Below are positions 26,863-38,000 of a stretch of DNA of 64,000 bases, piece after piece (the first letter of the stretch is position 1; each line of letters opens with the position of its first letter). The stretch covers positions 375,824 to 439,823 of the forward strand of contig JADKJG010000001.1 of the NCBI GenBank assembly GCA_016722375.1. The letters are read 5' to 3'. A program made the translations under genes and the position numbers. The DNA comes from Bacteroidota bacterium (GTDB taxonomy: Bacteria; Bacteroidota; Bacteroidia; Chitinophagales; LD1). The notes under the pieces were generated by a model. The model saw only the letters and a program-made list of their open reading frames with translations. It had not been told where the DNA came from and made no database searches.

Positions 26863-26953
26863 AAGCAAATATGAACTGCGAAAATAGCGCGAATTTCATA
26901 CCCATCCACTCCACGTCCAAAAAACTCATGAATAATAAAATACAAAATCCTTT

Positions 26954-27041
26954 GGGCGGCTGACGGGCTTTCGGCTATATCTTTTTCTTAACTCTAAAAT
27001 ATTTTTGGAAAGAAAAAGGATGCCGCCTCTATCCCTGCCGC
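26954..27041 (+). repeat. 88-bp dispersed repeat, left copy
   Basis: Starts GGGCGGC and ends CCCTGCCGC; the inner CTTTTTCTT and AAGAAAAAGG arms can pair, so the element is hairpin-forming. Its reverse complement occurs at 28543-28630 with 81 of 88 matches by my count. The two copies bracket the gene at 27502. This looks like a REP/MITE-like intergenic element. Confidence 0.7.
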
Positions 27042-27150
27042 TGGCTCAGCCCTCCTTTATCTCTTAACTTGTATTTTTCATCCGTGTTCCCAGCTCCTCT
27101 GCACCCTCTGCGCGAAATAAAGTCAAAAACAAAAGTCTCAAAGACTGTAT

Positions 27151-27183
27151 AAACTACAAAAGTCTTTAAGACTTTTGTAGTTT
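27151..27183. repeat. Perfect 16-bp hairpin repeat
   Basis: AAACTACAAAAGTCTT, one T, then AAGACTTTTGTAGTTT: a perfect palindrome with a 1-base centre. A partial copy (AAAAGTCTCAAAGACT) lies just upstream at 27131. Either a REP-like element or a terminator-like hairpin; no gene reads into it on the plus strand. Confidence 0.65.
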
Positions 27184-27293
27184 CAATATGTTTATTTTAG
27201 AAAAATACTACAAATTTGACAAAATGTCCATTCCATTTAATGAACTTACTACACCCTTTGTCCGAATTTTATAAAGATGTCTGACAAATGGTG

Positions 27294-27419
27294 TAACTAT
27301 TTCCATAAATTGCCTTCATAGTTCATTATATATAGTATATAGTGTAGCATATTGCCAGCATACTATACTATATATAGACCATAGTTTTGCATATTGCCTA
27401 TCCGATTTATTAAATTGTG
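27294..27419. repeat. 21-bp-phased array (CATAGT/ATATTGCC type), organised as 42-bp pairs
   Basis: ATTGCC recurs at 27309, 27351 and 27393 (42-bp steps), and TATATATAG recurs at 27327 and 27369 (42-bp step). CATAG-type cores occur in phase at 21 bp (27318, 27339 as TATAGT, 27360 as CATACT, 27381). AGACCATAGTT at 27376 also occurs in the first array at 17852-17862 (AGACCATAGTT). It stands between a divergent gene pair and upstream of the promoter at 27463. Confidence 0.65.
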
Positions 27420-27462
27420 GATAAAATTTAATAATAATGAAGATAATTCGTGAAACCTTCCT

Positions 27463-27470
27463 TATATTTG
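27463..27470 (+). promoter_or_regulatory. Putative -7 element (TATATTTG) for the gene at 27502
   Basis: TATATTTG matches TAnnTTTG and is 31 bases before the start codon. It sits close to a 21-bp phase step of the array. Confidence 0.5.
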
Positions 27471-27501
27471 CTTCGTATTAATAGAGATAAACAAACAAAA
27501 C

Positions 27502-28446
27502 ATGGGAACGACACAGGTAAATAGACTTTATGGCGGCATCAAAGATTCAAGAATGTTGGAAGAATCAGAAGTGATGTACGCAATGTTGGTGGAAGACTTG
27601 ACCGACTTCACCGGCTTCGATGCCGATTTGGATGCGGGTTTTGTCGCCAATTTACAAACCGACATTGATGCGGCCAACAACGTGCCGACCGATGAAACGG
27701 TGCAAGACCAAATTCAACAGTTGACCGAGGTGATGCAAGCCAAGTGGGATGCCTGCAAAAGCCAGTTTCAGAACGTGAAATATTTTATCGAAAAAGCATT
27801 TCCGAAACAAAAAACGGTGTGGAACGAATTTGGCTTTGATGATTATGACGAGATGAGCACGGAGCAAAGCAAAGTCGCTCCTTTCATGACGGCTTTTATT
27901 GCGGCGGTTAATAAATATAACACCGAGTTGCTGGCCGTCAACATGCCGAGCAATGTAGCGACAGATGCCACCACCGCTCACGACGAGTTCAAAGTGGCCA
28001 ACACGGCGCAGAACAAAGCCATCAAGGAACGGCCTACGCAAACGCAGGCGCGCATCGTGCTTTATAATGAGGTGTGGAAGAAGTTACAAATCATCAGTCG
28101 CGCCAGCAAAACGCTTTATGTGAACGACTATGCCAAGCGTCAGGAATATTTATTGCCTGGTCCATACAACAATATTCAAGAGGGCGATGAATTTATGATA
28201 ACCGGTGTGGTGAAGAATCTGGTAACCGGTGTGCCGGAAGAAGGCGTAGAGGTGAAACTGGCCAATGTAGATTTAGTAAGCGTTACAGACAGCACCGGTA
28301 CCTTCGTCTTTGTGGACGGGGTGCCCACCGGTAACGATTCGCTGATTGCCACGAAGGAACATCATAAAACTGCTACGAAAAATATTGTCATCGAGGCACA
28401 CAAGAAATTGGTGACCAACATAGATATAGAACCGGATAATACGTAG
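27502..28446 (+). CDS. Helical protein with C-terminal carboxypeptidase-regulatory-like domain
   Basis: 314 residues with no signal peptide. Residues 1-~225 are predicted mainly helical (LTDFTGFDADLDAGFVANLQ, VQDQIQQLTEVMQAKWDACK). Residues ~235-310 form a carboxypeptidase-D-regulatory-like beta sandwich: ITGVVKNLVTGVPEEGVEVKL, then TDSTGTFVFVDGVPTGNDSLIAT. Such a domain on a cytosolic protein is odd. Its TAG stop lies inside a palindromic GTAGAGACGC repeat, it is bracketed by an inverted 88-bp repeat pair, and it follows a 21-bp-phased array. Not recognised as a named family; function unknown. Confidence 0.75.
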   Translation: MGTTQVNRLYGGIKDSRMLEESEVMYAMLVEDLTDFTGFDADLDAGFVANLQTDIDAANNVPTDETVQDQIQQLTEVMQAKWDACKSQFQNVKYFIEKAFPKQKTVWNEFGFDDYDEMSTEQSKVAPFMTAFIAAVNKYNTELLAVNMPSNVATDATTAHDEFKVANTAQNKAIKERPTQTQARIVLYNEVWKKLQIISRASKTLYVNDYAKRQEYLLPGPYNNIQEGDEFMITGVVKNLVTGVPEEGVEVKLANVDLVSVTDSTGTFVFVDGVPTGNDSLIATKEHHKTATKNIVIEAHKKLVTNIDIEPDNT

Positions 28447-28539
28447 AGACGCAATATTTTGCGTCTGGGCCACGATAGACGTAATATATTATGTCTGTAT
28501 TTCGCATTCGCAAAGAGACGCAAAATATTGCGTCTCTAC
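28443..28539. repeat. Three GTAGAGACGC palindromes
   Basis: Palindromes built on AGACGCAATATTTTGCGTCT (28447-28466), a diverged copy ATAGACGTAATATATTATGTCT split near 28475-28498, and AGAGACGCAAAATATTGCGT continuing to CTCTAC (28514-28539). A half copy follows the 88-bp repeat at 28634-28648. The first copy contains the stop codon of the upstream gene. Confidence 0.75.
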
Positions 28540-28542
28540 ACT

Positions 28543-28630
28543 GCGGCAGGGATAGAGCCGGCATCCTTTTTCTTTCCAAAATAATTTTAGAGTTAAGAAA
28601 GAGATATAGGCGAAAGCCCGGCTGCCGCCC
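28543..28630 (-). repeat. 88-bp dispersed repeat, right (inverted) copy
   Basis: Reverse complement of the element at 26954-27041 with 7 mismatches. It lies between the REP-like palindromes and the terminator of the OmpA-type gene. Confidence 0.7.
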
Positions 28631-28655
28631 AAATATTGCGTCTCTACGCTAATAA

Positions 28656-28686
28656 AAAAAAGGGTACACCACCCGGCATACCCTTT
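28656..28686 (-). terminator. Intrinsic terminator after the OmpA-type gene
   Basis: On the minus strand, AAAGGGTA ... TACCCTTT forms a stem with a GC-rich loop, followed by TTTTTTTT. It ends the T9SS type B gene cluster. Confidence 0.8.
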
Positions 28687-28711
28687 CTGTTTCTTGTGAT
28701 TGGTATTTAGC

Positions 28712-30931
28712 TTAGAACTTCAATATCTTGAACTCTGTTCTTCTGTTCTCTTGATGCTGGTCTTCGGTGCATTGGATGATTTGGGTGCCTTCGCATGCAC
28801 ATTTGTTTACCAAGCGACTTTCGCCATAGCCCGCAGCTATCAATCTCCGAGCACTAACTCCTTGACTGACGATGTAGTTGACCGCCGCCTCGGCTCTCTT
28901 GCTCGATAGTTGTTGGTTGTATTTGGCCGTAGCACGACAGTCGGTGTGGGAACTCAACTCGATTTCTAAGGTCGGGTTGTCTTTCAGTACTTTCACCAAC
29001 TTGTCTAATTCTTTGGCTGCATCCGGACGAATGAACCATTTGTCCAAATCATAGTAGATGTTCTCGATCTTGATCGCTACGCCTTTCTTTACTTTCTCTA
29101 GTTCTAACGTGGTGTATAAGGTAGCAGGTGCTTTCTTGCCTACCGTGGATTGGGTGGCCGTTACTGTCAGGTATTTGGTATCCGGTTCGCCGGTCTCTTT
29201 GCTCGCTTCTAAGCGGTAGTTGGTGTTCGGCTCTAAGGTGAAGTTGCATTTGCCGTCTTTGTTCGCCGAGCATACTTCTTCTTTGTTCGTCGTCAGGTTG
29301 GTCATCTTGATCTTCGAGTTTTCCAGCGGTTCTCTGGTCTTCTTGTCCAGCACCGTCACTTCCATGTTGATGCCGCCTTCTCCTATCATCGGTATTTTGA
29401 TCAGTTCGGGTTTCTCTTTCACGTCTTCTACTACTTCCGCAGGCAGGTAGCCTTGTTTGGTAGCGCTGAATACGTATTTCTTGCCGGGGATAGCCGGGAA
29501 GGTGAATTCGCCTTCTTTGCCGGACTGTGCCTTGCCTTTTATGTTGTCTTCTTCTATCATGATCACGCTGGCTTCGCTAATCGGTTCACCCGTGCTCACG
29601 TCATAGACCATGCCATTGACCACAATACCCTTTTTGGTGAAGCTGTAGATGTCGTCGTCGCCCTGTCCGCCGGGGCGATTGGAGCTGAGGTAGCCTTGTT
29701 TGTTATCTCTGTTGATGATGTAGTTGAAGTCGTCTGCATTGGTGTTGACCGGATAGCCCAAGTTCTGCGGCTCTGTCCAGCTCATTGTTTTGCCGCCTGT
29801 CTTGATCATGCTCGCCGAGTAGATGTCTAATCCACCCAGTCCCGTATGGCCGGTGGAAGCGAAGTATAGTGTTCCATCTTCAGACACAAAGGGGAACATT
29901 TCGTCGCCGCTCGTGTTGATCTTAGGGCCTAAGTTGAGTGGGGTAGTCCACGGGCCACCGATTTCTCTGGTGCTGATATAGATGTCCACACCGCCATAGC
30001 CGCCCGGCTTGTCGCTGGCAAAGTACAGGGTCTTGGCATCTTTGCTTAAACTAGGATGACCTACCGAGTATTCTTTGTCGTTAAAGCTCACCGCTTCTAC
30101 GGTCTCAGCACCCCAACTGTCTTTGTCTTTCAGCCAAGAGATGCGGTAGAGTTTCAGTTTCACCGTTTTGTCGGCAGAGAAGAAGGCTCTTTTGCCGTTG
30201 TAGTTGCTGCGGTCGAAGAATAGTTCGCCCATCTTCTCGTTGTAGCTCGAACTGCCTTCATGGAATTTTTTGTTCGGCAGTTTGCCACGCATCAGTTGGG
30301 CTGGGCCCAGTTCAGATGAATTGGAATCTGTTTTGAAGGCTTGGTAGATTTGTAGGAAGCTCGCTTTGGTCCAGTCGTCTTTGAATTTTACATACGCATC
30401 TTCATATCTGTTGGAGCAGAAGAAGATACCCGTGTCTTTGAAGAAGGCTACTCCAAAGTCGGAGTATTTGCTGTTTTGTTTCAGGTTCTTGATTTCATAC
30501 AGTCCATTGTCTTTGCTCAGCTCTTCTATCTTGTCTATTCCGTCCATCCGTTCTTTCACGCTCAGGTCGTTGGGCGCTAACTCTGAATAGGCTTTGTATT
30601 GTTCTTTCGCTTCTGCATATTTCTGATTGGCTCTCAGTGCTTCGGCATAGTAGAGTTTGCTCGTCAGGTCTGCTGTTTCCATCTGGGACAAACGCGCATA
30701 GTAGGGCTCCGCTCCTGCCCAGTCATTGATTAGCCGGTGGCTATCCGCTATTCTTTGCAACACATATACATTGCTGCTGTCTTTCTTCAACGCCCGTTTG
30801 TAGAACTCAATCGCATTGCGGTAGTCAAATTGTTTGTAGTAAATATCCCCCATCTTCACCGATGGCTTTTCTGCTACTACAGCACCGCTCATCAGCAGGA
30901 TGGTGAGTAAGAGGGTCAGGAGTTTTTTCAT
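28712..30931 (-). CDS. OmpA-family protein with TPR, PD40 propeller and regulatory-like domains
   Basis: 739 residues. Order: signal peptide (1-~21), TPR helices (~25-145), WD40-like PD40 beta-propeller repeats (~150-430; SLSKDAKTLYFASDKPGGYGG, LSSNRPGGQGDDDIYSF), a carboxypeptidase-regulatory-like domain (~440-510), a second beta domain, and a C-terminal OmpA peptidoglycan-binding domain (~620-739; LSSHTDCRATAKYNQQLSSK). This architecture resembles PorE-like proteins that tie type IX secretion parts to peptidoglycan. It is last in the leftward cluster giant protein, PorP/SprF, OmpA, so it probably supports export or anchoring of the giant protein. Confidence 0.9.
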   Translation of the reverse strand: MKKLLTLLLTILLMSGAVVAEKPSVKMGDIYYKQFDYRNAIEFYKRALKKDSSNVYVLQRIADSHRLINDWAGAEPYYARLSQMETADLTSKLYYAEALRANQKYAEAKEQYKAYSELAPNDLSVKERMDGIDKIEELSKDNGLYEIKNLKQNSKYSDFGVAFFKDTGIFFCSNRYEDAYVKFKDDWTKASFLQIYQAFKTDSNSSELGPAQLMRGKLPNKKFHEGSSSYNEKMGELFFDRSNYNGKRAFFSADKTVKLKLYRISWLKDKDSWGAETVEAVSFNDKEYSVGHPSLSKDAKTLYFASDKPGGYGGVDIYISTREIGGPWTTPLNLGPKINTSGDEMFPFVSEDGTLYFASTGHTGLGGLDIYSASMIKTGGKTMSWTEPQNLGYPVNTNADDFNYIINRDNKQGYLSSNRPGGQGDDDIYSFTKKGIVVNGMVYDVSTGEPISEASVIMIEEDNIKGKAQSGKEGEFTFPAIPGKKYVFSATKQGYLPAEVVEDVKEKPELIKIPMIGEGGINMEVTVLDKKTREPLENSKIKMTNLTTNKEEVCSANKDGKCNFTLEPNTNYRLEASKETGEPDTKYLTVTATQSTVGKKAPATLYTTLELEKVKKGVAIKIENIYYDLDKWFIRPDAAKELDKLVKVLKDNPTLEIELSSHTDCRATAKYNQQLSSKRAEAAVNYIVSQGVSARRLIAAGYGESRLVNKCACEGTQIIQCTEDQHQENRRTEFKILKF

Positions 30932-31032
30932 GGTCTTTATTTTTCGGGTTGTCTTATTTCAATGGTCCGTTGCCGGTTCTGGTTTCTTCTCTCTTTTCTA
31001 ATTACTATCTACTAAATACTTCTGTCTGTTTT

Positions 31033-32007
31033 CTAAAAGTATTTCACATATCTCGGTGTTACAAATCTCTTTTTGTTGTACCAGAAGTCGTAGCCCAGCA
31101 TCAACTCATGCGTGCCGCTCGTATACTTTCTCAGGCTTGATATTTCTACATCATAAGCATAGCCCACCTGCAACTGAGGGGTGATCTTTACTTGCATGAA
31201 CGCTACCGCTGATTGTCCTACATATTTCACATCGCCACCAGTTCTGTATCCTGCTCCGATCCATAGTCTATCCACAAACAGTAAGGCCAAGTTGATGTCG
31301 AACTGTGGGATGTTCTTTGGTAGTCCTTTCTGCCATTTGACCAGAATCGTCGGACGGAATTTGACAATCGCCGGGTCTTTGCCAAATACATAACCCGCTG
31401 TGAAGTTGTAGTAGTTATAGGTTCTCGCGATTGATTCGTTCGTATAGCTCAGCACCCCCGTCTTGTCTCTTAATCTTGTCGGCAACAGGTGAGGAACAGA
31501 AACTCCTACAAAGTATTTCTTTCCATACCAGTAGATACCAAATCCAAAATTCGGAACAAACAGGTTCTCATTGATCTGGAAGGCCGGGTCATTGGGGTTG
31601 TTGGGCAACTCTGCTTTGCTGTTTTGCTGGTAGAAGTAGCTCAGCGAGGCTTGAAGACCAAAGCACAGTCTGGATTGTTTGATCCGTAAACGGTAGGCGA
31701 ATGAAGGGGTTACACTGAAGCTGTTTGAAAAGCCCAACCGGTCATTGGAGATAACCATGCCCATTGCATACTGGTCTCTTCTGAACGGGGTGTGAACGCT
31801 AATGTTCGCCGTCTTCGGCGCTCCATCAAAGCCCGCCCACTGGTGGCGGTATATACCCATCACACTCACCACTTCCTGGCTTCCTGCATACGCCGGATTG
31901 ATGAATAGTCCGTTGAACATATACATGCTGTATGCTGCATCCTGCTGCGCCTGTATGCCCGTCAGCATGCCCACACTTGCCAGTATTGTTATCAGTATCT
32001 TTTTCAT
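31033..32007 (-). CDS. PorP/SprF-family type IX secretion membrane protein
   Basis: 324 residues with a signal peptide (MKKILITILASVGMLTGIQA). The family opening QQDAAYSMYMFNGLFINPAYAGS is followed by barrel strands and the late RTGGDVKYVGQSAVAFMQVKI and HELMLGYDF. SprF of Flavobacterium johnsoniae is needed for surface export of the giant adhesin SprB, and PorP-type proteins attach type B cargo at the outer membrane. Here it directly follows the giant type B cargo gene, 72 bases downstream of its stop, so it is probably the dedicated partner. Confidence 0.95.
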   Translation of the reverse strand: MKKILITILASVGMLTGIQAQQDAAYSMYMFNGLFINPAYAGSQEVVSVMGIYRHQWAGFDGAPKTANISVHTPFRRDQYAMGMVISNDRLGFSNSFSVTPSFAYRLRIKQSRLCFGLQASLSYFYQQNSKAELPNNPNDPAFQINENLFVPNFGFGIYWYGKKYFVGVSVPHLLPTRLRDKTGVLSYTNESIARTYNYYNFTAGYVFGKDPAIVKFRPTILVKWQKGLPKNIPQFDINLALLFVDRLWIGAGYRTGGDVKYVGQSAVAFMQVKITPQLQVGYAYDVEISSLRKYTSGTHELMLGYDFWYNKKRFVTPRYVKYF

Positions 32008-32038
32008 AGTCTTTGGTTTTTTCTGGTTTTCTTTTGTG

Positions 32039-32070
32039 AAAGCATCGCGCCGTTACCGGTGCGATGCTTT
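32039..32070. terminator. Hairpin between the giant gene and porP/sprF
   Basis: AAAGCATCGC and GCGATGCTTT form a 10-bp stem in the 71-base gap after the giant gene. Downstream on the minus strand only TTT follows, so it may be a weak or attenuating terminator or an mRNA-stabilising structure. Confidence 0.5.
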
Positions 32071-32078
32071 TCCGTCTT

Positions 32079-35000
32079 TTATCTGTGTATTACTACGTAT
32101 TTGGATTCGCGCTTGCCTGTACCGTCGTTGTATGAATAGATGATATAGTAAGTACCATCCGGCAACGCAACTCCTTGCATGTTGTGACCATCCCAATCGT
32201 TTTGGTAAGGCCCTTGACTGTTCCATACTTCAATACCCCATCGGTTGAATACACGAAGTTCTGCCTTCGGATAATCATCGTTGCACGGTATCTGGAATAT
32301 CGGATTGTATTCATCCCCGTTAGGAGAGAACGCATTCGGAATGAAGCACGGCCCAAGTACAGTGATACAAATATCCGCGGTATCACAATAGAGGTAGGTA
32401 CCCGTCACTGCACAAACCATGTAGGTGAAGTGTTCATCGCCCTTGTATTCATTATTCGGAGTGTAGGTTACTGTATGATCTTCATTAACCACTGCCACAC
32501 CATGTTCAGGATCGCTGACTATGGTTATCACGGTATCTCCAGCTAAAGGTATTATATCGTTAGCCAGCGGATTTACAGTCACCGGCTTATTTGCACTGGT
32601 GGTATCAATATCACAAGGTTCAGGTACCGCTAGGATGATTGTATCCAGAACAGTCATGATTACCACTGAGGTATCGCAGCCAAACTCATTACAAACAACG
32701 ATGCAGAACGTATCATCACCTTTGAATTGCTCATCCGGAGTGTAAGTAAAGCAGGCCGAATCTATAATCTCTGCGGTTCCGTTTCGTGGATCACATATTG
32801 ATTGTATCTTCCAAAGAGGTAATGAGAATACGAAATCTCCGATACAAACCGTGTCAATGGTGTTCACGAAGGTAGTATCATAAATTGTATCCAATACCGG
32901 AGGAGGACAATCCCGGATATTAATTACGATGTAAGAAGTATCACACATACGAGGTGCGCCATCATCACACATGTAATACTGGAACCGGACGGTTCCTACT
33001 TTACCGTTAGGCAAGAATTTAATTTCATCTGTACCGATGAATGTAATGGCACCCAACGTACCCGATATAAAGATCGTTACGTTCGTAATAATAAGCTTAT
33101 TGCCATTTGAAACGGTATCATTACGAAGTACAGATAATGTTACTTCTTCATCACGACATATCAGAACGGTATCAGGTCTGGCATCAATGTATCTGCAAAG
33201 CGCGACGACTATCTTGCCGGTATCACACAATTGCGGACTTCCATTGTCGCATATTGCATAGCAGAACGTGTCTGGATGAAGGGTGGTAAGACCAGTACCA
33301 GCGACATAAGAAATAGTTCCGTTTTCATTAATAGTTGCTGTTCCAAATTTAGGCATACATGGAATAGCGGTTACCCGAATTGAATCTCCAACATCCACAT
33401 CAGCATCATTGCTTAATACATTCATCACCAATGTATCTGAACATATCATAAACACATCGTCTCCAGCCACCGGCGGATCGTTAATCGGACATACATCAAT
33501 GTATATGTTCGCAGTGTCACATGCGTTGTTACAGTTCTTGGTACAGACTCGGTATGTGACTGTATCTTTACCATTGAAATTGGTATTTGGTCGGTAGTTA
33601 ACCGTATTCCCGGAAACCGTAGCAGCACCGTGTCCTTGACGGACAATTACAATGGTCGCAATGGAACTTTCAAAGTTCGAATCATTTGCCAACACGTTCA
33701 CAGAAACAGGAATCTCTTCACAAGTACTAACCGTGTCATCATTCGCCTCTGGTGCTTGCGTAACGTGAATACAAATGGTATCCCGGGTGATACATAGGTT
33801 ACTGCTAACCACTCTTGCTGAAACACAGAAGTCTACTCCAGCCGGATTGACTATAAGCGGATTGACACCAGTACCTAATAAATTGCCACCACTATTATAC
33901 CAGAATACATTTGTCACATCTACTCCATAATTAGCAGTGATGCTAATTGGAGTACCTCCACAGACTGAATCCTGAGAAGCAGCTAAACTGAGTGAAGGAG
34001 CTGGTTTAATTTCAACATTAATCGTTGCTGAATTGAAGCAATGCGTCAATGTATCAGTATAAGTATAGGTAATTACATTCTGACCAACATTAGCACTTGC
34101 CGGAGTGAATGTTCCGGTAGAACTCATCCCCGGTCCACTAAATGCACCACCGGATGGCGTTCCAATAAAAGTTTGATCTACATCATACCTGCAATAGCCG
34201 GGCAAGTTTCCTGTAATAGAAACACTTGGAGGAGCATTAACTGCAATGCACACAGTAGTGTCACCGATACAACCTGTAATGGGTTGCGTGTAGGTATATT
34301 TTATACACCAATTGCCAATACCAGTGATAGCAGGATTAAACGCTCCATTAAAAATTCCAGAACCTGTAAATACCCCACCAGCCGGAGAACCAACTAAGAA
34401 AATTGGTGGTTGATTCAGACAATACGTTGTTGGGAATCCAACTACAGAAATAGAAGGAAGAGCATTTATGTCTATGCAAATAGTATCACGGGTAAGACAT
34501 TGGTTCGGAGAATTGATAGCGGTAGCAACCACACAATATTGAGTTCCGGTTGGGGTCACTGTAATCGGTCCCGTTCCACCACCAATACTACTTCCATCTA
34601 ATCGAGTCCAAATGATATTAGAAACATCCAAACTATACGATGGTGTAATGACCACTGCACTACCTGAGCATACAGATTGCTTTGATGCCGTCAAATCAAG
34701 AGTTGGTGCACTTTTGACGTTGATGACGACATTCGTGGTATTAGAGCAAAGTGTTAGTGAATCCGTATAAGTATATGTAATTGTATCTTGTCCAACACCG
34801 GCACTTGCAGGAGTAAAGGTACCTGAAGCGTTGATTCCACGACCAGAGAATACTCCACCTGCGGGACTGCCAGTTAATGTTACGGCTGGTTCATACAGAC
34901 AATAGTTTGGTGCATTGCCCGCAATACTTACTACAGGAAGAGGACTGACCGTTATACAGATAGTAGTATCGTCAGAACAATTCGTCAGCGGATTAGTGTA

Positions 35001-38000
35001 GGTATATTTAATACACCAGTTACCTACACCTGCGGCTGATGGTCTAAAGGTGTTACCAAACAATCCGGGGATAGTAGTAAAAGTTCCTCCCGAAGGAATA
35101 CCAGAAATAACCACATCACCAGCAGAAATACAATATTGAGAATTGAGCCCAGAAATACTTGCCACAGGAGGATCATTTACAATTACCCTAACTGTATCTA
35201 TGGCTTGGCATCCCTTCGAATCTGTACCAATTAAACGATAGGTAGAACTAGTTGTGGGACAAGCTTGAGGGTGCGGAGCTGTAGGATTACTTACGTCTCC
35301 TAACCATTGTAGTGTGTATGGACCTACCCCTCCAGAGACAGGAATCGAACCTCCTAATGTTACACAACCTAAATTGTTTGAACAAAGCGAAGGCAAATTA
35401 AACCCTGCATCAACATTGACCGTATTTGGAAGGACAGTTACAACAGCACAATCCGGATCTGATTTACAACCAAAGCTATCCGTAACAATTACGCAGAAGT
35501 TAGTCTGGAATCCCAAGTTTTTAACCACAGGATTTGCACAGCTATTACAACTGAGGGATATATCAAATGGAGGATCCCAAGCGTAGGTATATGGGCCAAC
35601 AGTTCCTGAGGCTGTAGGTGAGCCACCTATTATTGCACTGTCAAAGCTACAAGCAAAAATTGTTGCATCCGGTCCTGCAAATGCAGAGGGAAGAGCACGA
35701 AGAGATATGCTAATATCATCAGTAGATGAACATCCCAATGAATCTTTAACAGTCAGCGTATAGGAAATATTTGATGTGATATTTTGGGCAACCGGGTGAG
35801 CCACATTGGAATTTGGAATCAGGAATAAAGAGGGACTCCATGTATATGAATAAGCTCCGGTACCACCGGTGGCAACAGAATTTCCCCCGAGCATTACCGA
35901 GGTGCGGTTACAGGTCAGGGTATCTTTGCCAGCGTCAACAATTATCAGCGGACTTACAAATAGGTCCATAGAATCGGAGATGTTGCAACCCAAAGCATCG
36001 GTAACAGTCAAATAATACCGTGTAGTAGTTAACGGAGAGGCACATGGGTTGGCGATAAATGGATTATTTAACCCAGGAACCGGAGCCCATTGGTAAGCAT
36101 AAGGAAGTTGCCCGCCTTGCGCTGAAGGCGTTCCCCCAATATTTATACATGTGCTACTATTGACGCAATATGTTTTGTCCAAACCAGCATCAACTGTAAG
36201 ATTAGATGGATTAACAGTGACTTTAGCTTCATCAATAGCAATGCACCCGGTCGCATTGTCGGTAACCGTTACACTAAAACTAGTGGTCACCGTCAATCCT
36301 GTAACTATCGGATTGGGAATAGTTGAACCATTTAGATTAGCTGATGGAGACCATTGATATGAATAATTACCAGAACCACCAGAGCCTGTTGGAGAAGATC
36401 CTAGGATGACAAACGAACCAGGACAGCTAATCATAGATTGATCAGAACCGGCGTTAGCGATTATTGACTGACTGACGTTTATTGTCTGGCAAGCTGAAGC
36501 CGAGCATCCTGCGACATCTGTAATAGTCACGCAATAAGTGCTGGTAACAAGCGGATTCGCTATCGGATTTGAAGTGGTATTATTATTCAGTCCACTACCG
36601 GGAGACCAGCTATATGTAAATGCTGGCGTTCCACCTCCTGCGGTAGGATTACCACCGAGACGAGCATTTCCTCCTTGGCAAATTGAAGTGTCAAGACCGA
36701 CAGATGCAGTTATCGAAGGGTTGGCAGCAACGGTCATAGAATCTATGGCTTCACAACCATTTGCATCTTGAACCAGAACAGTATATACCGTCGTCATCGC
36801 TGGATTGGCCAAAGGGTTCGCAATAAAAGTTGAATTAAGAATGCCAGCCGAAGGGGACCAATCAATTGAATATGGAGATTGTCCTCCAGACACTGTAGGA
36901 CTACCACCAATAATCACCGGAGAGTTTTGACCTATGCAAACACTTTTATCCAAACCTGCGTCTGCTGTTAAAGTAGAGGGTAAAACCTGCACCAATACAT
37001 CATTTTGAGCCGTACATCCGTTTTTATCGGTTACTACAACCGTATAAGTCTGCGACGAACTTAAATTGCATACAAATGGATTGGAAGATGAATTGTTACC
37101 CAAACCAGTTTGAGGCGACCAAGAATATGTGTATGGACTTGATCCTCCAGATGCTGCAGGGGATCCACCAATGGTAGTACAAGCTCTAGGACATGAAACT
37201 GTGACTCGGTCTAGACCCGCATCGGCAATTGGGTTTGGGTTTACAATAATAGTTACGATCGCACTATTGCTGCAATTAAGAGAGTCTAACACAGTCAATG
37301 TGTAAGTAACGTTACTTGTAGGACATGCCACAGGATTTGCGACGTTGTTTGCTGATAAGAAATTCGTAGGAGTCCAGTTGTATGTATAATTGCTACCAGT
37401 TCCCCCAGAAGCAGTAGGTACCCCACCGAGCGTTTTACATGTGCCGGAACATAAAGTATCTGTAGCACCCGCATTTACACTAGGACGTGGGTTAATTGTA
37501 ATACGCACGGAATCTGTGGCTATACAACCACTTGCGTCCGTTACTACAACTTGATAAGTAGTTGTACTATTAGGACTGGCAATAGGATTAGCAGCGGTGG
37601 CATTGGTCAAGCCAACTGTCGGAGTCCAAGCATAGATATATCCAGGACTTCCTCCTATAACGGTCGGATTACCCCCTAAAGCTACCGAAACGGAAGATCC
37701 CGCACAGAACGATACACTGTTACCTGCATAAGCCGTCATGTTACTGTTCGCAACATTTACTATTACCTGATCAAAATTAGAACATCCAAACTGGTCAGTA
37801 ACTTGCAATGTATATGTTGCAGAAGAACCCAGATTTTTAACATAAGGGTTACATGATGTAGCGCTGCTCAGTCCTCCCGACGGAGACCAAGAGCATATTA
37901 ATCCACCACTACCACCGCTTCCAGAAGGAGAACCGCCTATTTGTACACTATCTCCAGAGCAAGCTACTAGCGTTTTGTCTACACCAGCATTGGCAACAGG

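Noticed and set aside
27151..27183. Rho-independent terminator
   Set aside because: A strong hairpin, but no gene reads into it within a sensible distance on the plus strand and the family looks dispersed, so it is called a repeat.
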